DNA of 64,000 nt from Dyella tabacisoli (GCF_003350925.1 NZ_KZ857178.1:45681-109680); one strand, 5' to 3'. Positions 8,862 to 19,081 are shown, counted from the first letter of the stretch. A program made the numbers and translations. Notes: a model not told the origin generated them from the letters alone.

Positions 8862-9506
8862 TCAGCCGCAGAGTGCCGACGCTTCGCGCGCGAGTTGCTC
8901 GATACCTTCCCAGTCGGCGTTCTTGAGCTTGTCGGCCGGGGTAAGCCAGGAGCCGCCGACGCAAAGCACATTCGGCAACATCAGAAACTCGGGCGCACTG
9001 ATTAAGCTGATGCCGCCGGTAGGGCAAAAGTGAACCTGCGGCAGCGGGCTGGCCCAGGCACTGAGCAGCTTCGCCCCGCCGGCCGGCACCGCCGGAAAAA
9101 ATTTCTGGAAGCGATAGCCGCGTTCCAGCAAGGCCATCACTTCGCTGGCGGTGGCGGCACCGGGTAGCAACGGCAAGTTGCTGTCATCGGCGGCGGCCAA
9201 TAAATGCGGCGATACCCCTGGCGATACGGCAAACCGCGCGCCGGCCTGCTCAGCCGCATGCAGATCTTTTGCGCTCAACACGGTGCCGACACCGACGATC
9301 GCCCCTTCGACTTCGGCAGCGATGGCGCGAATGGCCTCCAATGCCGCAGCCGTGCGCAGGGTTACCTCGATCGCCGGAATGCCGCCCGCAACCAGGGCGC
9401 GTGCCATCGGCACAGCGGCTTTCACATCGTCGATAACGACCACCGGTACCACCGGCGCCAGGCGCAGGGTGGCTTCGATTTGCCGCTGCTTGTGTTCCAT
9501 GCTCAT
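8862..9506 (-). CDS. eda: KDPG aldolase (2-dehydro-3-deoxy-6-phosphogluconate aldolase)
   Basis: The last enzyme of the Entner-Doudoroff pathway, splitting KDPG into pyruvate and glyceraldehyde 3-phosphate in the cytoplasm. The 214-residue length is standard for this class I TIM-barrel aldolase. Glu47 lies in [10 protein letters not shown] and the Schiff-base Lys135 in [16 protein letters not shown] and FCPTGGI are the phosphate-binding and strand motifs. It is the last gene of a minus-strand cluster zwf-pgl-edd-eda and begins 38 bp after edd, so co-transcription is likely. Identification is firm. Confidence 0.97.
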   Translation of the reverse strand: MSMEHKQRQIEATLRLAPVVPVVVIDDVKAAVPMARALVAGGIPAIEVTLRTAAALEAIRAIAAEVEGAIVGVGTVLSAKDLHAAEQAGARFAVSPGVSPHLLAAADDSNLPLLPGAATASEVMALLERGYRFQKFFPAVPAGGAKLLSAWASPLPQVHFCPTGGISLISAPEFLMLPNVLCVGGSWLTPADKLKNADWEGIEQLAREASALCG

Positions 9507-9544
9507 AGAGAAGGCCTATTTGCCCAGTGGGGTAAGAAACACAT

Positions 9545-11362
9545 TCAAAGTACGCCCGCGCCAAGATCAGCCGTCGTCGCGGCCTGACGAAACAGACCGA
9601 ACAATTCACGTCCCATACCGATGTGATGTGCGGAAAGATCGGCCGTGACCGGGGTGCGCGCGGCAAACTCGGCCGCGTCCACCAGGACATCCAGACGCCC
9701 CGTCGCCGCATCGAGACGAATCATGTCGCCTTCGCGAATCTTGGCGATCGCGCCACCGGCCTCGGCCTCGGGCGTTACATGGATCGCCGCCGGCACGCGG
9801 CCGGAGGCACCCGACATGCGACCATCGGTGAGCAAGGCGATGCGATGACCGCGATCCTGCAACACCCCGAGTGTCGGAGTGAGCTTGTGCAACTCGGGCA
9901 TACCGTTGGCGCGTGGCCCCTGGAACCGCACGACTGCGATGAAATCGCGATTCAACTCGCCGCGCTCGAAGGCTCGGCGCACATCGTCCTGGTCGTGGAA
10001 CACCAGCGCCGGTGCTTCGATCACCAGGCGCTCATCGGGTACGGACGATACCTTGATGACGGCCCGCCCCAGATTGCCATCGAGCATGCGCAAGCCGCCA
10101 TCGGCGCGGAAAGGTTCGGCCGTGCCGCGCAGCACACCGCGATTGCCGCTCTCTTTGGCCACCGCAGTCCAATGCAGCCGACCTTGCTCATTCAGCTCGG
10201 GCACTTGGGTATAGCCGTCCATACCGGTACTGAACACGGTACGCACGTCGCGATGCAGTAAGCCGGCATCGAGCAGTTGATCGATCAGGAAAGCCATGCC
10301 GCCGGCCTGGTGAAACTGATTTACATCGGCATAGCCGTTCGGGTACACCCGCGCCAGCAATGGGATCACCGACGACAGCGCGTCGAAATCGTCCCAGCGC
10401 AGTTCAATGCCGGCCGCGCGTGCGATCGCCACCAGATGCAGCAGGTGATTGGTGGAGCCACCGGTGGCATGCAGGCCGATCACACCGTTGACGATGGCGC
10501 GCTCATCGATGATGTGGCCCAGCGGCAAATGACCGGCACCGACTTCGCTGAGTGCAGCCACCCGGCGCACGGCTTCGACGGTAAGCGCTTCGCGCAGTGG
10601 CGTGTCCGGCGCGACGAAACTGGAGCCGGGCAAATGCAGACCCATGATCTCCATCAGCATTTGATTGGAGTTTGCAGTGCCGTAGAACGTGCAGGTGCCT
10701 GGCGCGTGATAGGCCGCAGCCTCCGCCTCGAGCAACTCGGCGCGATCGGCCTTGCCCTCGGCATAGGCTTGGCGCACCTTGGATTTCGCTTCGTTGGTGA
10801 TGCCGCTTGGCATCGGCCCCGACGGCACGAAAATGCCGGGCAAGTGGCCAAAGCTCAACGCACCGATCAGTAAGCCCGGCACGATCTTGTCGCAGATGCC
10901 GAGGTAGAGCGCGCCGTCGAACATGTCGTGCGACAACGATACGGCCGTTGCCATGGCGATCAAATCGCGCGAGAACAGCGACAGCTCCATGCCCGCGCGC
11001 CCCTGGGTCACGCCGTCGCACATCGCCGGCACGCCACCGGCAACTTGTGCGGTGACGCCGGCCTCGCGCGCGGCTTCACGGATCAGAGCCGGATAGCGCT
11101 CGTATGGCTGATGCGCCGACAGCATGTCGTTATAGGCATTGATGATGCCCAGATTAGGCGTATAGCCCGCACGCAGTGCTGCCTTGTCGTGCGGCTCGCA
11201 TGCGGCAAAGCCATGCGCGAGGTTGCCGCATGAAAGCCGTTCGCGATGCGTCCCCGGACCCTCGGCGGCTTCGATCCGGCCAAGATAAGCCGTGCGGGTC
11301 GGGCGACTGCGTTCGCGCAGACGCTCGGTGACTTCGACGATAACGGGATGCAGCGTACTCAT
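9545..11362 (-). CDS. edd: Phosphogluconate dehydratase
   Basis: This enzyme converts 6-phosphogluconate to KDPG, the committing step of the Entner-Doudoroff pathway. At 605 residues it has the normal length for the IlvD/Edd family. Cluster-ligand cysteines are expected in motifs such as [10 protein letters not shown] and [11 protein letters not shown], with GATGGSTNH-like [13 protein letters not shown] and DGRMSGASG further on. The gene lies between pgl (88 bp upstream) and eda (38 bp downstream) on the same strand. Edd is distinguished from IlvD and sugar-acid dehydratases by the N-terminal [28 protein letters not shown] region and by its neighbours. Confidence 0.97.
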   Translation of the reverse strand: MSTLHPVIVEVTERLRERSRPTRTAYLGRIEAAEGPGTHRERLSCGNLAHGFAACEPHDKAALRAGYTPNLGIINAYNDMLSAHQPYERYPALIREAAREAGVTAQVAGGVPAMCDGVTQGRAGMELSLFSRDLIAMATAVSLSHDMFDGALYLGICDKIVPGLLIGALSFGHLPGIFVPSGPMPSGITNEAKSKVRQAYAEGKADRAELLEAEAAAYHAPGTCTFYGTANSNQMLMEIMGLHLPGSSFVAPDTPLREALTVEAVRRVAALSEVGAGHLPLGHIIDERAIVNGVIGLHATGGSTNHLLHLVAIARAAGIELRWDDFDALSSVIPLLARVYPNGYADVNQFHQAGGMAFLIDQLLDAGLLHRDVRTVFSTGMDGYTQVPELNEQGRLHWTAVAKESGNRGVLRGTAEPFRADGGLRMLDGNLGRAVIKVSSVPDERLVIEAPALVFHDQDDVRRAFERGELNRDFIAVVRFQGPRANGMPELHKLTPTLGVLQDRGHRIALLTDGRMSGASGRVPAAIHVTPEAEAGGAIAKIREGDMIRLDAATGRLDVLVDAAEFAARTPVTADLSAHHIGMGRELFGLFRQAATTADLGAGVL

Positions 11363-11450
11363 GACAAAACTCCGAAACGGAAATCGGCGCCGCGCGATGG
11401 TCGGCGCCTTCTATCAAAATGAACCCGCTGCTGGGTCACACACATCAGGA

Positions 11451-12155
11451 TCATGGACACCAATAGACCGACACCGGCACACGCGACTGCTCCAGCACGG
11501 CACGCACCGGATAGTTGCGCGCCTCGCCAATCCCCAGCCGCGTATTCGCGAGCAGATCACGCTTGGCCTCGCCTTCGATGTGCAGATACAGCGCATGGGT
11601 CTGTAACAGCGCGGGCAGAGTGAAGGTAATGCGCGGCTCGCCGGCGCCGTGCGCGCGCATGGGCAGTACACGCACACTGCTGTGCAGATCCAGCGCCTCG
11701 TCGAGCCGATCGCCAGCGGGAAAGAACGAAGCGGTATGACCGTCGTTACCCATCCCGAGAATGACGGCATCGAATGGCAGCGCCAACGCTGCGATACGTG
11801 TCTTGACGATGGCAAGGCCTGCTTCGGGCGTAGCGGTATCGGCATACAGCGGCACGAACTGCGCCTCTGAAGCAGCGTGCTGCAGCAACAGCGATTTCAC
11901 CAGCCGTGCATTTGAACGCTCATTGCTCTCAGGCACCCAGCGCTCGTCCACCAGGCTGACTTGCACTTTGGACCAATCCAGCGACTGTCGCGACAACCGC
12001 TCGAAAACATGTTTCGGCGTACTGCCGCCCGAAACAGCCAACAGCGCCGCACCACGCTCAGCGATGCCCGCGCGCAGATGCTCGGCGATACGGTCGGCCA
12101 AGGCCTGGGCCAGTGCAAGCGCATCGGTGAAGCTGTGGGTAGTGACATTTAGCAT
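11451..12155 (-). CDS. pgl: 6-phosphogluconolactonase
   Basis: DevB-type 6-phosphogluconolactonase of 234 residues, hydrolysing the lactone made by Zwf. Family motifs are LLAVSGGSTPKHVFERL near residue 40, VSLVDERWVPESNERSN and VILGMGNDGHTASFFP. The gene starts 41 bp after zwf ends, which fits an operon, and completes the glucose-6-phosphate to 6-phosphogluconate branch. No unusual feature is visible. Confidence 0.96.
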   Translation of the reverse strand: MLNVTTHSFTDALALAQALADRIAEHLRAGIAERGAALLAVSGGSTPKHVFERLSRQSLDWSKVQVSLVDERWVPESNERSNARLVKSLLLQHAASEAQFVPLYADTATPEAGLAIVKTRIAALALPFDAVILGMGNDGHTASFFPAGDRLDEALDLHSSVRVLPMRAHGAGEPRITFTLPALLQTHALYLHIEGEAKRDLLANTRLGIGEARNYPVRAVLEQSRVPVSVYWCP

Positions 12156-12196
12156 GAGGAACTCAGCGGCATAGATGTGCGAGAGGTGAGTCGGGC

Positions 12197-13663
12197 TTAC
12201 TCGCCGTCCTCACTCCAGGTACGGCCATCGCGCTCGATCAGCGCTACTGCCGCGCTAGGGCCCCAACTGCCGGCGGTATATGGCCGCGGCGCTTCACCGC
12301 TGGCGGACCAGGCGGCCAGAATCGGGTCGGCCCAGCGCCATGCCGCTTCCACTTCGTCACGACGCATGAATAACGTGGGGTTACCACGTACGACGTCAAG
12401 CAATAAACGCTCATACGCATCGGGCTGCTGCACGCCGAATGCCTCGGCAAAGCTCATGTCCAGCGGTACATGGCGCAAACGCAGGCCACCTGGACCGGGA
12501 TGCTTGATGGTCAGCCACAGCTTTACGCCTTCATCGGGCTGCAAGCGCAAGACCAGTCGATTTTGCGCCAACGGGCCCGCCGAAGCGCCAAAAATCGAAT
12601 GCGGTACGGGTTTGAACACCACCACGATTTCGGACACCCGCGACGGCAAACGCTTGCCGGTGCGCAGATAGAACGGTACGCCAGCCCAGCGCCAATTCTG
12701 GATCTCGGCCTTCAACGCGACAAAGGTTTCCGTATTGGATTTGCCGCCTGCAAGCTCGTCGAGATAGCCCGGCACACTTTGGCCTTCGCTCGCGCCGGCG
12801 CGGTATTGGCCACGCACGGTGACTTGTGCCGCATTGGTCTCGTCAATCGCTTTCAGCGAGCGCAGCACTTTGAGCTTTTCGTCGCGCACCGCATCGGGCG
12901 CCAGCGACGAAGGCGGCTCCATCGCCACCATGCACAACAACTGCAGCATGTGGTTTTGCAGCATGTCACGCAGCGCACCGGCGCGGTCGTAATAAGCGCC
13001 GCGGTGGCCTACACCCAGGGTTTCGGCCACGGTGATCTGCACGTGATCGATATGCTCGGCATTCCACAGCGGCTCGAACAAGGCGTTGCCGAAACGCAGC
13101 GCGAGCAGGTTCTGTACGGTTTCTTTGCCCAGGTAGTGATCGATGCGGAAAGTCTGCGATTCGGCGAACACACGGCCGACGGCATCGTTGATCTGATTCG
13201 CACTGGCCAGGTCGCGGCCGATCGGCTTCTCCAGCACAACTCGCGATTTGCCGTGATTGAGCCCGTGATGGCCCAGCCGCGCGCAGATATCGACAAACAG
13301 TTCGGGCGACGTGGACAGGTAGAACACCCGCACATGCTCAGACTGCTCGCCGATCAGCGCGGCGAACGCATCCCAACCCTCATCTTTGCGTGCATCCAAT
13401 GGGCGGTAGCCGACCTGTTTCAGGAAGGCGTCGACTTTGGCCTTGGTTCCGCCGGCCTCGTGTAACGCCGTGCGCAGGCTGGAACGGTATCCATCGTCGT
13501 CCAGCGACTCGCGAGCGACGCCGATGATGCGACTGCCGGCCGGAATCTGGCCGTCGACAAAACGATGAAATAAAGCAGGTAGCAACTTGCGGATGGCGAG
13601 ATCGCCGGTACCGCCAAAAATCACCAGATCGAACGCTTCGACCTGAGCCTGGGAAGCCGTCAC
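12197..13663 (-). CDS. zwf: Glucose-6-phosphate 1-dehydrogenase
   Basis: It oxidises glucose 6-phosphate with NAD(P)+ and feeds the Entner-Doudoroff pathway. The nucleotide-binding motif is IFGGTGDLAIRKLLPALF and the active-site motif is RIDHYLGKE, with EKPIGRDL between them. I chose the GTG at 13663 because GAGG lies 8 bases upstream and the 488-residue product matches the family. The frame remains open 60 codons further upstream, but that extension lacks family sequence and would cover the promoter region. This is the first gene of the zwf-pgl-edd-eda cluster and is divergent from a GntR regulator. The intervening 225 bp hold four TGGTAT boxes. Confidence 0.95.
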   Translation of the reverse strand: MTASQAQVEAFDLVIFGGTGDLAIRKLLPALFHRFVDGQIPAGSRIIGVARESLDDDGYRSSLRTALHEAGGTKAKVDAFLKQVGYRPLDARKDEGWDAFAALIGEQSEHVRVFYLSTSPELFVDICARLGHHGLNHGKSRVVLEKPIGRDLASANQINDAVGRVFAESQTFRIDHYLGKETVQNLLALRFGNALFEPLWNAEHIDHVQITVAETLGVGHRGAYYDRAGALRDMLQNHMLQLLCMVAMEPPSSLAPDAVRDEKLKVLRSLKAIDETNAAQVTVRGQYRAGASEGQSVPGYLDELAGGKSNTETFVALKAEIQNWRWAGVPFYLRTGKRLPSRVSEIVVVFKPVPHSIFGASAGPLAQNRLVLRLQPDEGVKLWLTIKHPGPGGLRLRHVPLDMSFAEAFGVQQPDAYERLLLDVVRGNPTLFMRRDEVEAAWRWADPILAAWSASGEAPRPYTAGSWGPSAAVALIERDGRTWSEDGE

Positions 13664-13734
13664 TTCGATATCCTCGAACGATGTGGGCAACGGCCGGAAT
13701 GCCGTGCCGGATCGCCCAGGATCGTACCAGTGAA

Positions 13735-13877
13735 ATACCAGATCACGCCAGCGTCTATCGCCCCATGCATACGTATGCGGCCTGACGGCCCATGCCATCC
13801 AGTATTCAAGCAAGCTGGTATCCGCCAGCAACCGCGTAACCACGCGCCAGTTGCTCTACTGGTATGGTCATTGGTAT
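13735..13877. promoter_or_regulatory. Four TGGTAT boxes in the zwf/regulator divergent region
   Basis: TGGTAT occurs at 13735-13740 (minus strand), 13816-13821, 13860-13865 and 13872-13877 (plus strand). The last two form a direct repeat only 12 bp apart, just before the regulator gene. A hexamer is expected about 0.1 times in this length. Many HutC-subfamily GntR regulators bind sites built from TGGT half-sites, so these are candidate operators for the adjacent regulator. Binding itself is inferred. Confidence 0.45.
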
Positions 13878-13887
13878 CGTTCGCGCC

Positions 13888-14640
13888 ATGGAAACCGCCC
13901 TAGCCAACGAATACCGCCGCCTCTGCGATGATTCGGCGATACATCAACCACTTGCCTATCTAAGGCTGCGGCGGGCCATTCGTAACGTCATCGAACACCG
14001 TGACATCGAACCCGGACAAACCCTGCCCAGCGAGCGCGACTTATCGCGCGTACTCAATCTGTCGCGCGTGACCATTCGCAAGGCGATCGCCGGCCTGGTC
14101 GAGGAAGGCCTGCTGACGCAGCGCCACGGCGCCGGCACCTTCGTCGCTGAACGTATCGTCAAACCGATGTCGCGACTGACCAGCTTTACTGAGGACTTGC
14201 GCGCACGCGGGCTGCATCCACGCTCGGAGTTTTCCGAGCGCGGCATTGGCGAGGTCACGCCGGAAGAAGCGATGGCGCTGAATCTTTCGCCAGGCTCGCT
14301 GGTAGTACGCCTGCATCGTGTGCGCTATGCCGAAGACGAGCCGCTGGCGATCGAACGCAGCGTGGTACCCGCCAGCGTGCTGCCCGACCCTATGCTGGTA
14401 CACGACTCGCTCTACGAAGCGCTGGAGAAGTTCGGCTGCCGCCCGCGCCGTGCGTTGCAACGCTTGCGCGCTGTTTCGCTCGGCGCACAGCAAGCACGTT
14501 TGTTGCATGTGGCTACTGGCAGTGCCGGCCTCAATATCGAGCGGCGCGGTTTTCTGGATGATGGCCGGGTGGTGGAGTTCACCAGTTCTTGGTATCGCGG
14601 GGATATTTACGATTTTGTTGCTGAGTTGCAGACGGATTGA
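13888..14640 (+). CDS. GntR-family (HutC subfamily) transcriptional regulator with UTRA domain
   Basis: An N-terminal winged helix-turn-helix (LRRAIRNVIEHRDIEPGQTLPSE then RVTIRKAIAGLVEEGLL, QRHGAGTFV) is joined to a C-terminal UTRA ligand domain (SFTEDLRARGLHPRSEFSE; LHRVRYAEDEPLAIERS). The length is about 250 residues. UTRA regulators sense sugar phosphates, amino sugars or histidine derivatives. Its divergent position next to zwf suggests control of the Entner-Doudoroff operon, perhaps by a phosphorylated sugar, and of itself. The ATG at 13888 is preferred because the one at 13864 would put a TGGTAT box inside the gene. Neither start has a good ribosome-binding site. Confidence 0.88.
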   Translation: METALANEYRRLCDDSAIHQPLAYLRLRRAIRNVIEHRDIEPGQTLPSERDLSRVLNLSRVTIRKAIAGLVEEGLLTQRHGAGTFVAERIVKPMSRLTSFTEDLRARGLHPRSEFSERGIGEVTPEEAMALNLSPGSLVVRLHRVRYAEDEPLAIERSVVPASVLPDPMLVHDSLYEALEKFGCRPRRALQRLRAVSLGAQQARLLHVATGSAGLNIERRGFLDDGRVVEFTSSWYRGDIYDFVAELQTD

Positions 14641-14679
14641 GGGTTCTTTAGCGATAAGCGACTCAACTGTATGGCGACC

Positions 14680-14906
14680 TGGATCGCCTGCGGCGGGCTT
14701 TCGGCCACCTGCCGGTGGTCGAGTCACTTTCTCTTGATGGTGTAACCAACGGAGAAGGCCACCCCGCGCGTCGCCCTTCGGGTGCGTGAGGGTCGGCCGG
14801 GCTTTTCGACAGTGCATCCATGCACTGGCGAAAAGGACTCGGCATCCATGCCGAGTCCCCTGCGGGCCTGATCGTCCGACCCTCACCGACGCACAGGGGC
14901 CCCGAG
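14680..14906 (+). repeat. Multi-hairpin element (family 2), copy S1
   Basis: It starts with GATCGCCTGCGGCGGGC and ends with GGGGCCCC. Stems visible in order are GGCCACC/GGTGGTC; a damaged second hairpin (ACTTTCTCTTG without its partner); CAGTGCAT/ATGCACTG flanked by TTTTCG/CGAAAA; and GGACTCGGCAT/ATGCCGAGTCC. It lies just after the GntR gene, head to head with copy S2. Bases 14907-15032 between them hold a C-rich remnant and no gene. Confidence 0.9.
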
Positions 14907-15032
14907 GTCAAAGGCCAAGATCAAGAGCAACGTCAAAAGCCGTGAACACTGCGCTTTTGCCCCTCACCCCTTCATTCATCGGCGACTGCTCGCAGTCGCA
15001 CCCGAGTGCGCGCAGGACGCGCGCTGCTCTTC

Positions 15033-15285
15033 GGGGCCCCTTTGCAGCGGTGAGGCTTAGACGACAAGGCCCGTAGGGGCATCGACACGGATGTCGATGC
15101 CTTTTCGCCAGGGCAGGAAGCCCTGTCGAAAAGCCCGGCCAAGCCTCACACACTCGCAGGGCAGGATGCCCGGAGAGCGCTGCATGGGGGTGGCCTTTCT
15201 TTGGGTTACTTTTCTTTGGCCACTTCAAAGAAAAGTGACTCGGGCCCCGGCAGGGGTCCGAAAACCGCCGCAGGCGACCAGCCAG
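15033..15285 (-). repeat. Multi-hairpin element (family 2), copy S2, inverted
   Basis: Read on the minus strand it has the same order as S1: a CGCCTGCGGCGG head, ACCCC/GGGG, ACTTTTCTTTG/CAAAGAAAAGT, CAGGGC/GCCCTG within TTTTCG/CGAAAA, and GGCATCGACA/TGTCGATGCC. Its head touches the 3' end of the RND permease gene (stop at 15291). Confidence 0.9.
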
Positions 15286-15290
15286 CCATA

Positions 15291-18200
15291 TCACGCCGCC
15301 TGATTCGCCGCCTTCAACGCCCGCTTAGCCGCCCGCCGCTCCTTACGCCCCGCCTTGCGAATCTTGCGATCGTAATTCCATAAATAGATCGCCGGCGTAC
15401 TCAGCAATGTCAGCAATTGAGACACCAGCAAACCGCCGACAATGGCTACGCCCAGCGGCTGGCGCATCTCCGAGCCCACGCCAAAACCGATCGCCAAAGG
15501 CAAGGCGGCGCCCATGGCCACCAGGGTCGTCATGGTGATCGGACGGAAGCGCACCAGGGCCGCCTGGCGAATCGCGTCGGGCGGCGACATGCCATGCTGG
15601 CGTTGGGCGACCAGGGCAAAGTCGACCATCAGAATCGCGTTTTTCTTGACGATGCCGATCAGCATCAAGATCGCGATGATCGCCATCAAAGTGACCTGAG
15701 TTTGCGTGACCAGCATGGCCAGAAATGCACCCATGCCGGCGGCCGGTAGGGTGGACAGAATGGTCAGCGGATGGCCCAGGCTTTCGTAGAGAATGCCAAG
15801 CACGATGTACATGGCGAGGATCGAGGCGAGCAACAGCACCATGCCGTTGGATTGCGCTTGCTGCAGGCGTTGGTTGTCACCGGTGTATTCCACGTGCACG
15901 CCAGAGGGCAGGCGCACCGCGAGCGCCGCTTGTTCCACCAATTTGATGCCTTGGTCTTGCGCTACGCCGTCAGCGAGGTTGTAGCTGATAGTCGCTGCCT
16001 GCAGTTGATTGTGGTGGCGGATTTTCGTCGGGCTCATGTTCGGCTCGATATGCGCCACCGCCGATAGCGGAATCATCATGCCCTGGTTGTTGCGCACGTG
16101 GAGGTTGAGCAAGGTCTCGGGACTTAGCGATTGCGCATTCGATGCAGTCAGCACGACCCAGTATTGGTTGATATCGGAGTAAATCACCGAGACTTGGCGC
16201 TGGCCGAACGAGTTGAACAGCGCCGTATCGATCATGCCCATGCTCACCCGCAGACGGCTGGCGGCTTCGCGATCGACTTTCAGTAATTGCTCTTTGCCGG
16301 TGCGTTCGAACGTGCTGGTGACGTCCCGTATGTCTTTGACGGTGCGCATTTGGCGAACCATCTTCAAGGCCCATGGCTGTAAGTCCTCGCCGTTGGTGCC
16401 GATGAGCTGGAATTCGTACTTGCCGCCTTTATCGCCGCTGCCGCCGCCACCGAGAAACTGCACCAGACTAAGCGTCACCTTGGTGTTCGGCATGACGTCG
16501 TATTGCTTGGCAAGCCGCGCCATCACCACTTTGGCGCTGTCACGGCGATCATTGGGGCCGTTACCGAGCGGCTTGAGGTCGATGAACATGCTGCCGGTGT
16601 TGCCTACGGCGCCATTGCCGTCGTTGGCGCCAAGCGTGGTCAGCACATCAAGTACGGCCGGGTCAGCTTGCATGATGCCGGCAACGCGTTGAGCGCGCTC
16701 AGCCATCAGCGTGGGTGAAATATTAGTGTCGGCGCTGATATCAGCTTGAATCATTCCGATGTCTTCTTCGGGCATGAAGTTGCCGCCTGCGGTTTTCGCG
16801 ACGGCGATGGCAAGCACCACCGTCAGGCCCAGCAGAATCAACGGTTGCCAGCGCATGATCCGGCGATGGCGCATGGCCCAATCCAGGGCGCGCTCATAGT
16901 GGTAATGCAGGCGGCGGTCGAAACGTTCCAATACTCGCTCTAGCCGGCCCGGCGTGCGTTCACCGGGCTGCTCGACTTTGAGGAAATATCCGCATAGCGC
17001 CGGCGTAAGGGTGAGCGAGACGAGTGCGGAAATCACCACCGCCACGGTCAGCGTGACCGAGAATTCGCGCAGCAACATGACCAGCATGTTGTTGCCGAAC
17101 AGCAAGGGTGCGAACACTGCCACCAACGACAAGGTGATCGAAACCACGGTAAAGCCGATCTCGCGAACACCGATCAAGGCAGCCTCCAGTGGAGGCTCAC
17201 CGTGCTCCATATGGCGCACGATATTTTCAATCACCACGATGGCGTCATCCACCACAAAGCCGATACACAGCACCAGCGCCACCAGCGACAAGGTATTGAG
17301 TGTGTATCCGAGCGTCCACATCGCCACGAAGGCGCCCGCCAATGACAACGGCACGCTCAGTGTGGCGATCAAGGTCGGCCGTAGCCGACGCAGAAACACC
17401 AACATCACCAGCACCACCATCACGATGCTTATCAGCAAGGCGATCTCTACTTCGTGCAATGCCGATTTGGTGGTTTGAGTGAGATCGAAGATCGGCGTCA
17501 TCACCACGTCGGCCGGCATCCAGAGGTGGAAACCGGGCAACTTGGCGCGAATCTCCTCTACCGTGGCTACGGCGTTGGCTTCGGCTCGTTTGCTGATCTG
17601 CATCGCCACTGCACGGCTGCCGCTGAACCAGGCAGCCTGGTACTGGTCTTGCGGGCCACTGCTCACGGTGGCCACATCGGATAAGCGCACCGGTATGCCG
17701 TTCTTCACCGCAATCAACATACGGCCGAATTCTTCCGGCGTATGCAGCGAGTCGTTCGCGGTGACGGTCATCTGCGTGTGGCCATCGGTCAGCAAACCTT
17801 GCGGTGAGGTGACATTGGCGGCGGTCAGCGCATTGCTGACATCGTTGGCGCTCATCCCTTTGGCAGCCAGCACTGCGGTGTTCAATTCCACCCGCACGGC
17901 ATGCGGCGTGCCGCCGAAAACCTGCACCTGGGCTACGCCGGGAATCTGCGCCACGGCGGGTTTCAGCATGGTATCGGCAAGGTCGTACAACTTATCCTGC
18001 GGCAAACTGGTCGAGGTCAGCGCGATAAACAGGATGGGAATCTGCGATGTATCGAATTTGAAATATTGCGGCAGGGAAGGCATGCCGCTGGGGAAATCCG
18101 GGGCGGCGGCGTTGATCGCGGCCTGCACGTCACGTGCGGCTTTGTCAGCGCTGCGGCCATATGTGAAGCGCACCTGCACGCTCGCCGAGCCTTCGGTGGC

Positions 18201-18449
18201 GTTGCCGTACATTTCCTCCACCCCAGGGATGCGGCCTAGATGACGCTCCAGCGGGGCCAGCACCGTATTGGCCATGGTTTGAGCACTGGCGCCAGGCATC
18301 TGCGCCACCACAAAAACACCGGGGAATTCCAGCGACGGCAACGCCGCCACGCCCAGCAGCATGTAAGCCCACGCGCCGGCCAGGATCAGCCCCAACGCGA
18401 GCAGCGAGGTGCCGACCGGGCGGCGAATCAGTGGTGCGAAAATATTCAC
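15291..18449 (-). CDS. RND-family efflux permease (HAE1 type), paralogue 1
   Basis: A proton-driven inner-membrane pump subunit of about 1052 residues with two repeats of six membrane helices and large periplasmic loops. The TM4 proton-relay acids lie in GFVVDDAIVVIEN. Signature segments include the N-terminal PLIRRPVGTSLLALGLILAG, FMPEEDIGMIQ and LIGIVKKNAILMVDFAL. The GTG at 18449 follows GGGAGG closely (3 bases, a short spacing); an upstream TTG adds 17 unconserved residues. It is a close paralogue of the next gene, like MdtB/MdtC or MuxB/MuxC pairs, but no adaptor or outer-membrane channel gene is adjacent. The substrate is unknown. Confidence 0.92.
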   Translation of the reverse strand: MNIFAPLIRRPVGTSLLALGLILAGAWAYMLLGVAALPSLEFPGVFVVAQMPGASAQTMANTVLAPLERHLGRIPGVEEMYGNATEGSASVQVRFTYGRSADKAARDVQAAINAAAPDFPSGMPSLPQYFKFDTSQIPILFIALTSTSLPQDKLYDLADTMLKPAVAQIPGVAQVQVFGGTPHAVRVELNTAVLAAKGMSANDVSNALTAANVTSPQGLLTDGHTQMTVTANDSLHTPEEFGRMLIAVKNGIPVRLSDVATVSSGPQDQYQAAWFSGSRAVAMQISKRAEANAVATVEEIRAKLPGFHLWMPADVVMTPIFDLTQTTKSALHEVEIALLISIVMVVLVMLVFLRRLRPTLIATLSVPLSLAGAFVAMWTLGYTLNTLSLVALVLCIGFVVDDAIVVIENIVRHMEHGEPPLEAALIGVREIGFTVVSITLSLVAVFAPLLFGNNMLVMLLREFSVTLTVAVVISALVSLTLTPALCGYFLKVEQPGERTPGRLERVLERFDRRLHYHYERALDWAMRHRRIMRWQPLILLGLTVVLAIAVAKTAGGNFMPEEDIGMIQADISADTNISPTLMAERAQRVAGIMQADPAVLDVLTTLGANDGNGAVGNTGSMFIDLKPLGNGPNDRRDSAKVVMARLAKQYDVMPNTKVTLSLVQFLGGGGSGDKGGKYEFQLIGTNGEDLQPWALKMVRQMRTVKDIRDVTSTFERTGKEQLLKVDREAASRLRVSMGMIDTALFNSFGQRQVSVIYSDINQYWVVLTASNAQSLSPETLLNLHVRNNQGMMIPLSAVAHIEPNMSPTKIRHHNQLQAATISYNLADGVAQDQGIKLVEQAALAVRLPSGVHVEYTGDNQRLQQAQSNGMVLLLASILAMYIVLGILYESLGHPLTILSTLPAAGMGAFLAMLVTQTQVTLMAIIAILMLIGIVKKNAILMVDFALVAQRQHGMSPPDAIRQAALVRFRPITMTTLVAMGAALPLAIGFGVGSEMRQPLGVAIVGGLLVSQLLTLLSTPAIYLWNYDRKIRKAGRKERRAAKRALKAANQAA

Positions 18450-18706
18450 AGGCCTCCCAGGCCATCGTTGGAACGTATCCTGCGGGCCCCGCACAGGCAA
18501 TGATGCGCTGCATAGCGCTGCGGGTATTCGAACGCAGCGTATGCGGCAGGTTCAATCATGCTGACTTTATGCCTGCCGTACATGACATGCGAATGTGCCT
18601 GAAGTCCGGCCCTGCCGAAAGGCAGGGGCGTGGATAGGGTTCGTTTTCTTGGAACCAGCCATTCAAGGTATTGCGAAATGATCTGCTCCAGCCAGTGAAT
18701 GTTTTG

Positions 18707-18945
18707 GCTAGCTGGCTCGCCTGCGGCGGGCTTTCGGCCACCTGCCGGTGGTCGAGTCACTTTCTCTTGAGTGGCCAAGAGAAAGTAACCAAAGAGAAGG
18801 CCACCCCGGTGAGTCGCCCTTCGGGTACGTGAGGGTCGGCCGGGCTTTTCGACAGGGCTTCCTGCCCTGGCGAAAAGGGCTCGACATCCATGTCGAGCCC
18901 CCTGCGGGCCTTGTCGTCCGACCCTCACCGACGCACAGGGGCCCC
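18707..18945 (+). repeat. Multi-hairpin element (family 2), copy S3
   Basis: Intact stems are GGCCACC/GGTGGTC, ACTTTCTCTTG/CAAGAGAAAGT around AGTGGC, CAGGGC/GCCCTG within TTTTCG/CGAAAA, and GGCTCGACAT/ATGTCGAGCC. It ends at GGGGCCCC and continues through a purine-rich linker into a family 3 unit at 18990. It separates the two RND permease genes. Confidence 0.92.
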
Positions 18946-18989
18946 AAGGTCAAGAGCAACGTCAAAAGCCAGTCCTCGCGCCGCTTTTG

Positions 18990-19029
18990 CCCCTCCCCCT
19001 GCCTGCAGGGGGAGGTTGGGAGGGGGGCC
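18990..19029 (-). repeat. Palindromic unit (family 3), inverted
   Basis: On the minus strand this copy matches the layout at 3707-3748 almost exactly: a C-rich block, then a CCTCCCCCTG/CAGGGGGAGG-type hairpin. It is joined to copy S3 of family 2 by a purine-rich linker. The rest of 18450-19081 outside the repeats shows no gene. Confidence 0.8.
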
Positions 19030-19081
19030 GCTCTTGCTACAGACCTTCAACTACTTCTCTGCTCGCAAGCTGGCCGCACAG

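Noticed and set aside
12197-13843. A 548-residue form of zwf starting at 13843
   Set aside because: The extra 60 residues are not family-like and would cover the divergent promoter; GTG 13663 has GAGG at good spacing.
14663-15303. Small open frames in the family 2 repeats (products with EKVTR.PAG.RKPA)
   Set aside because: They recur only because the repeat recurs; stem-preserving changes alter the encoded residues freely, arguing against protein coding.
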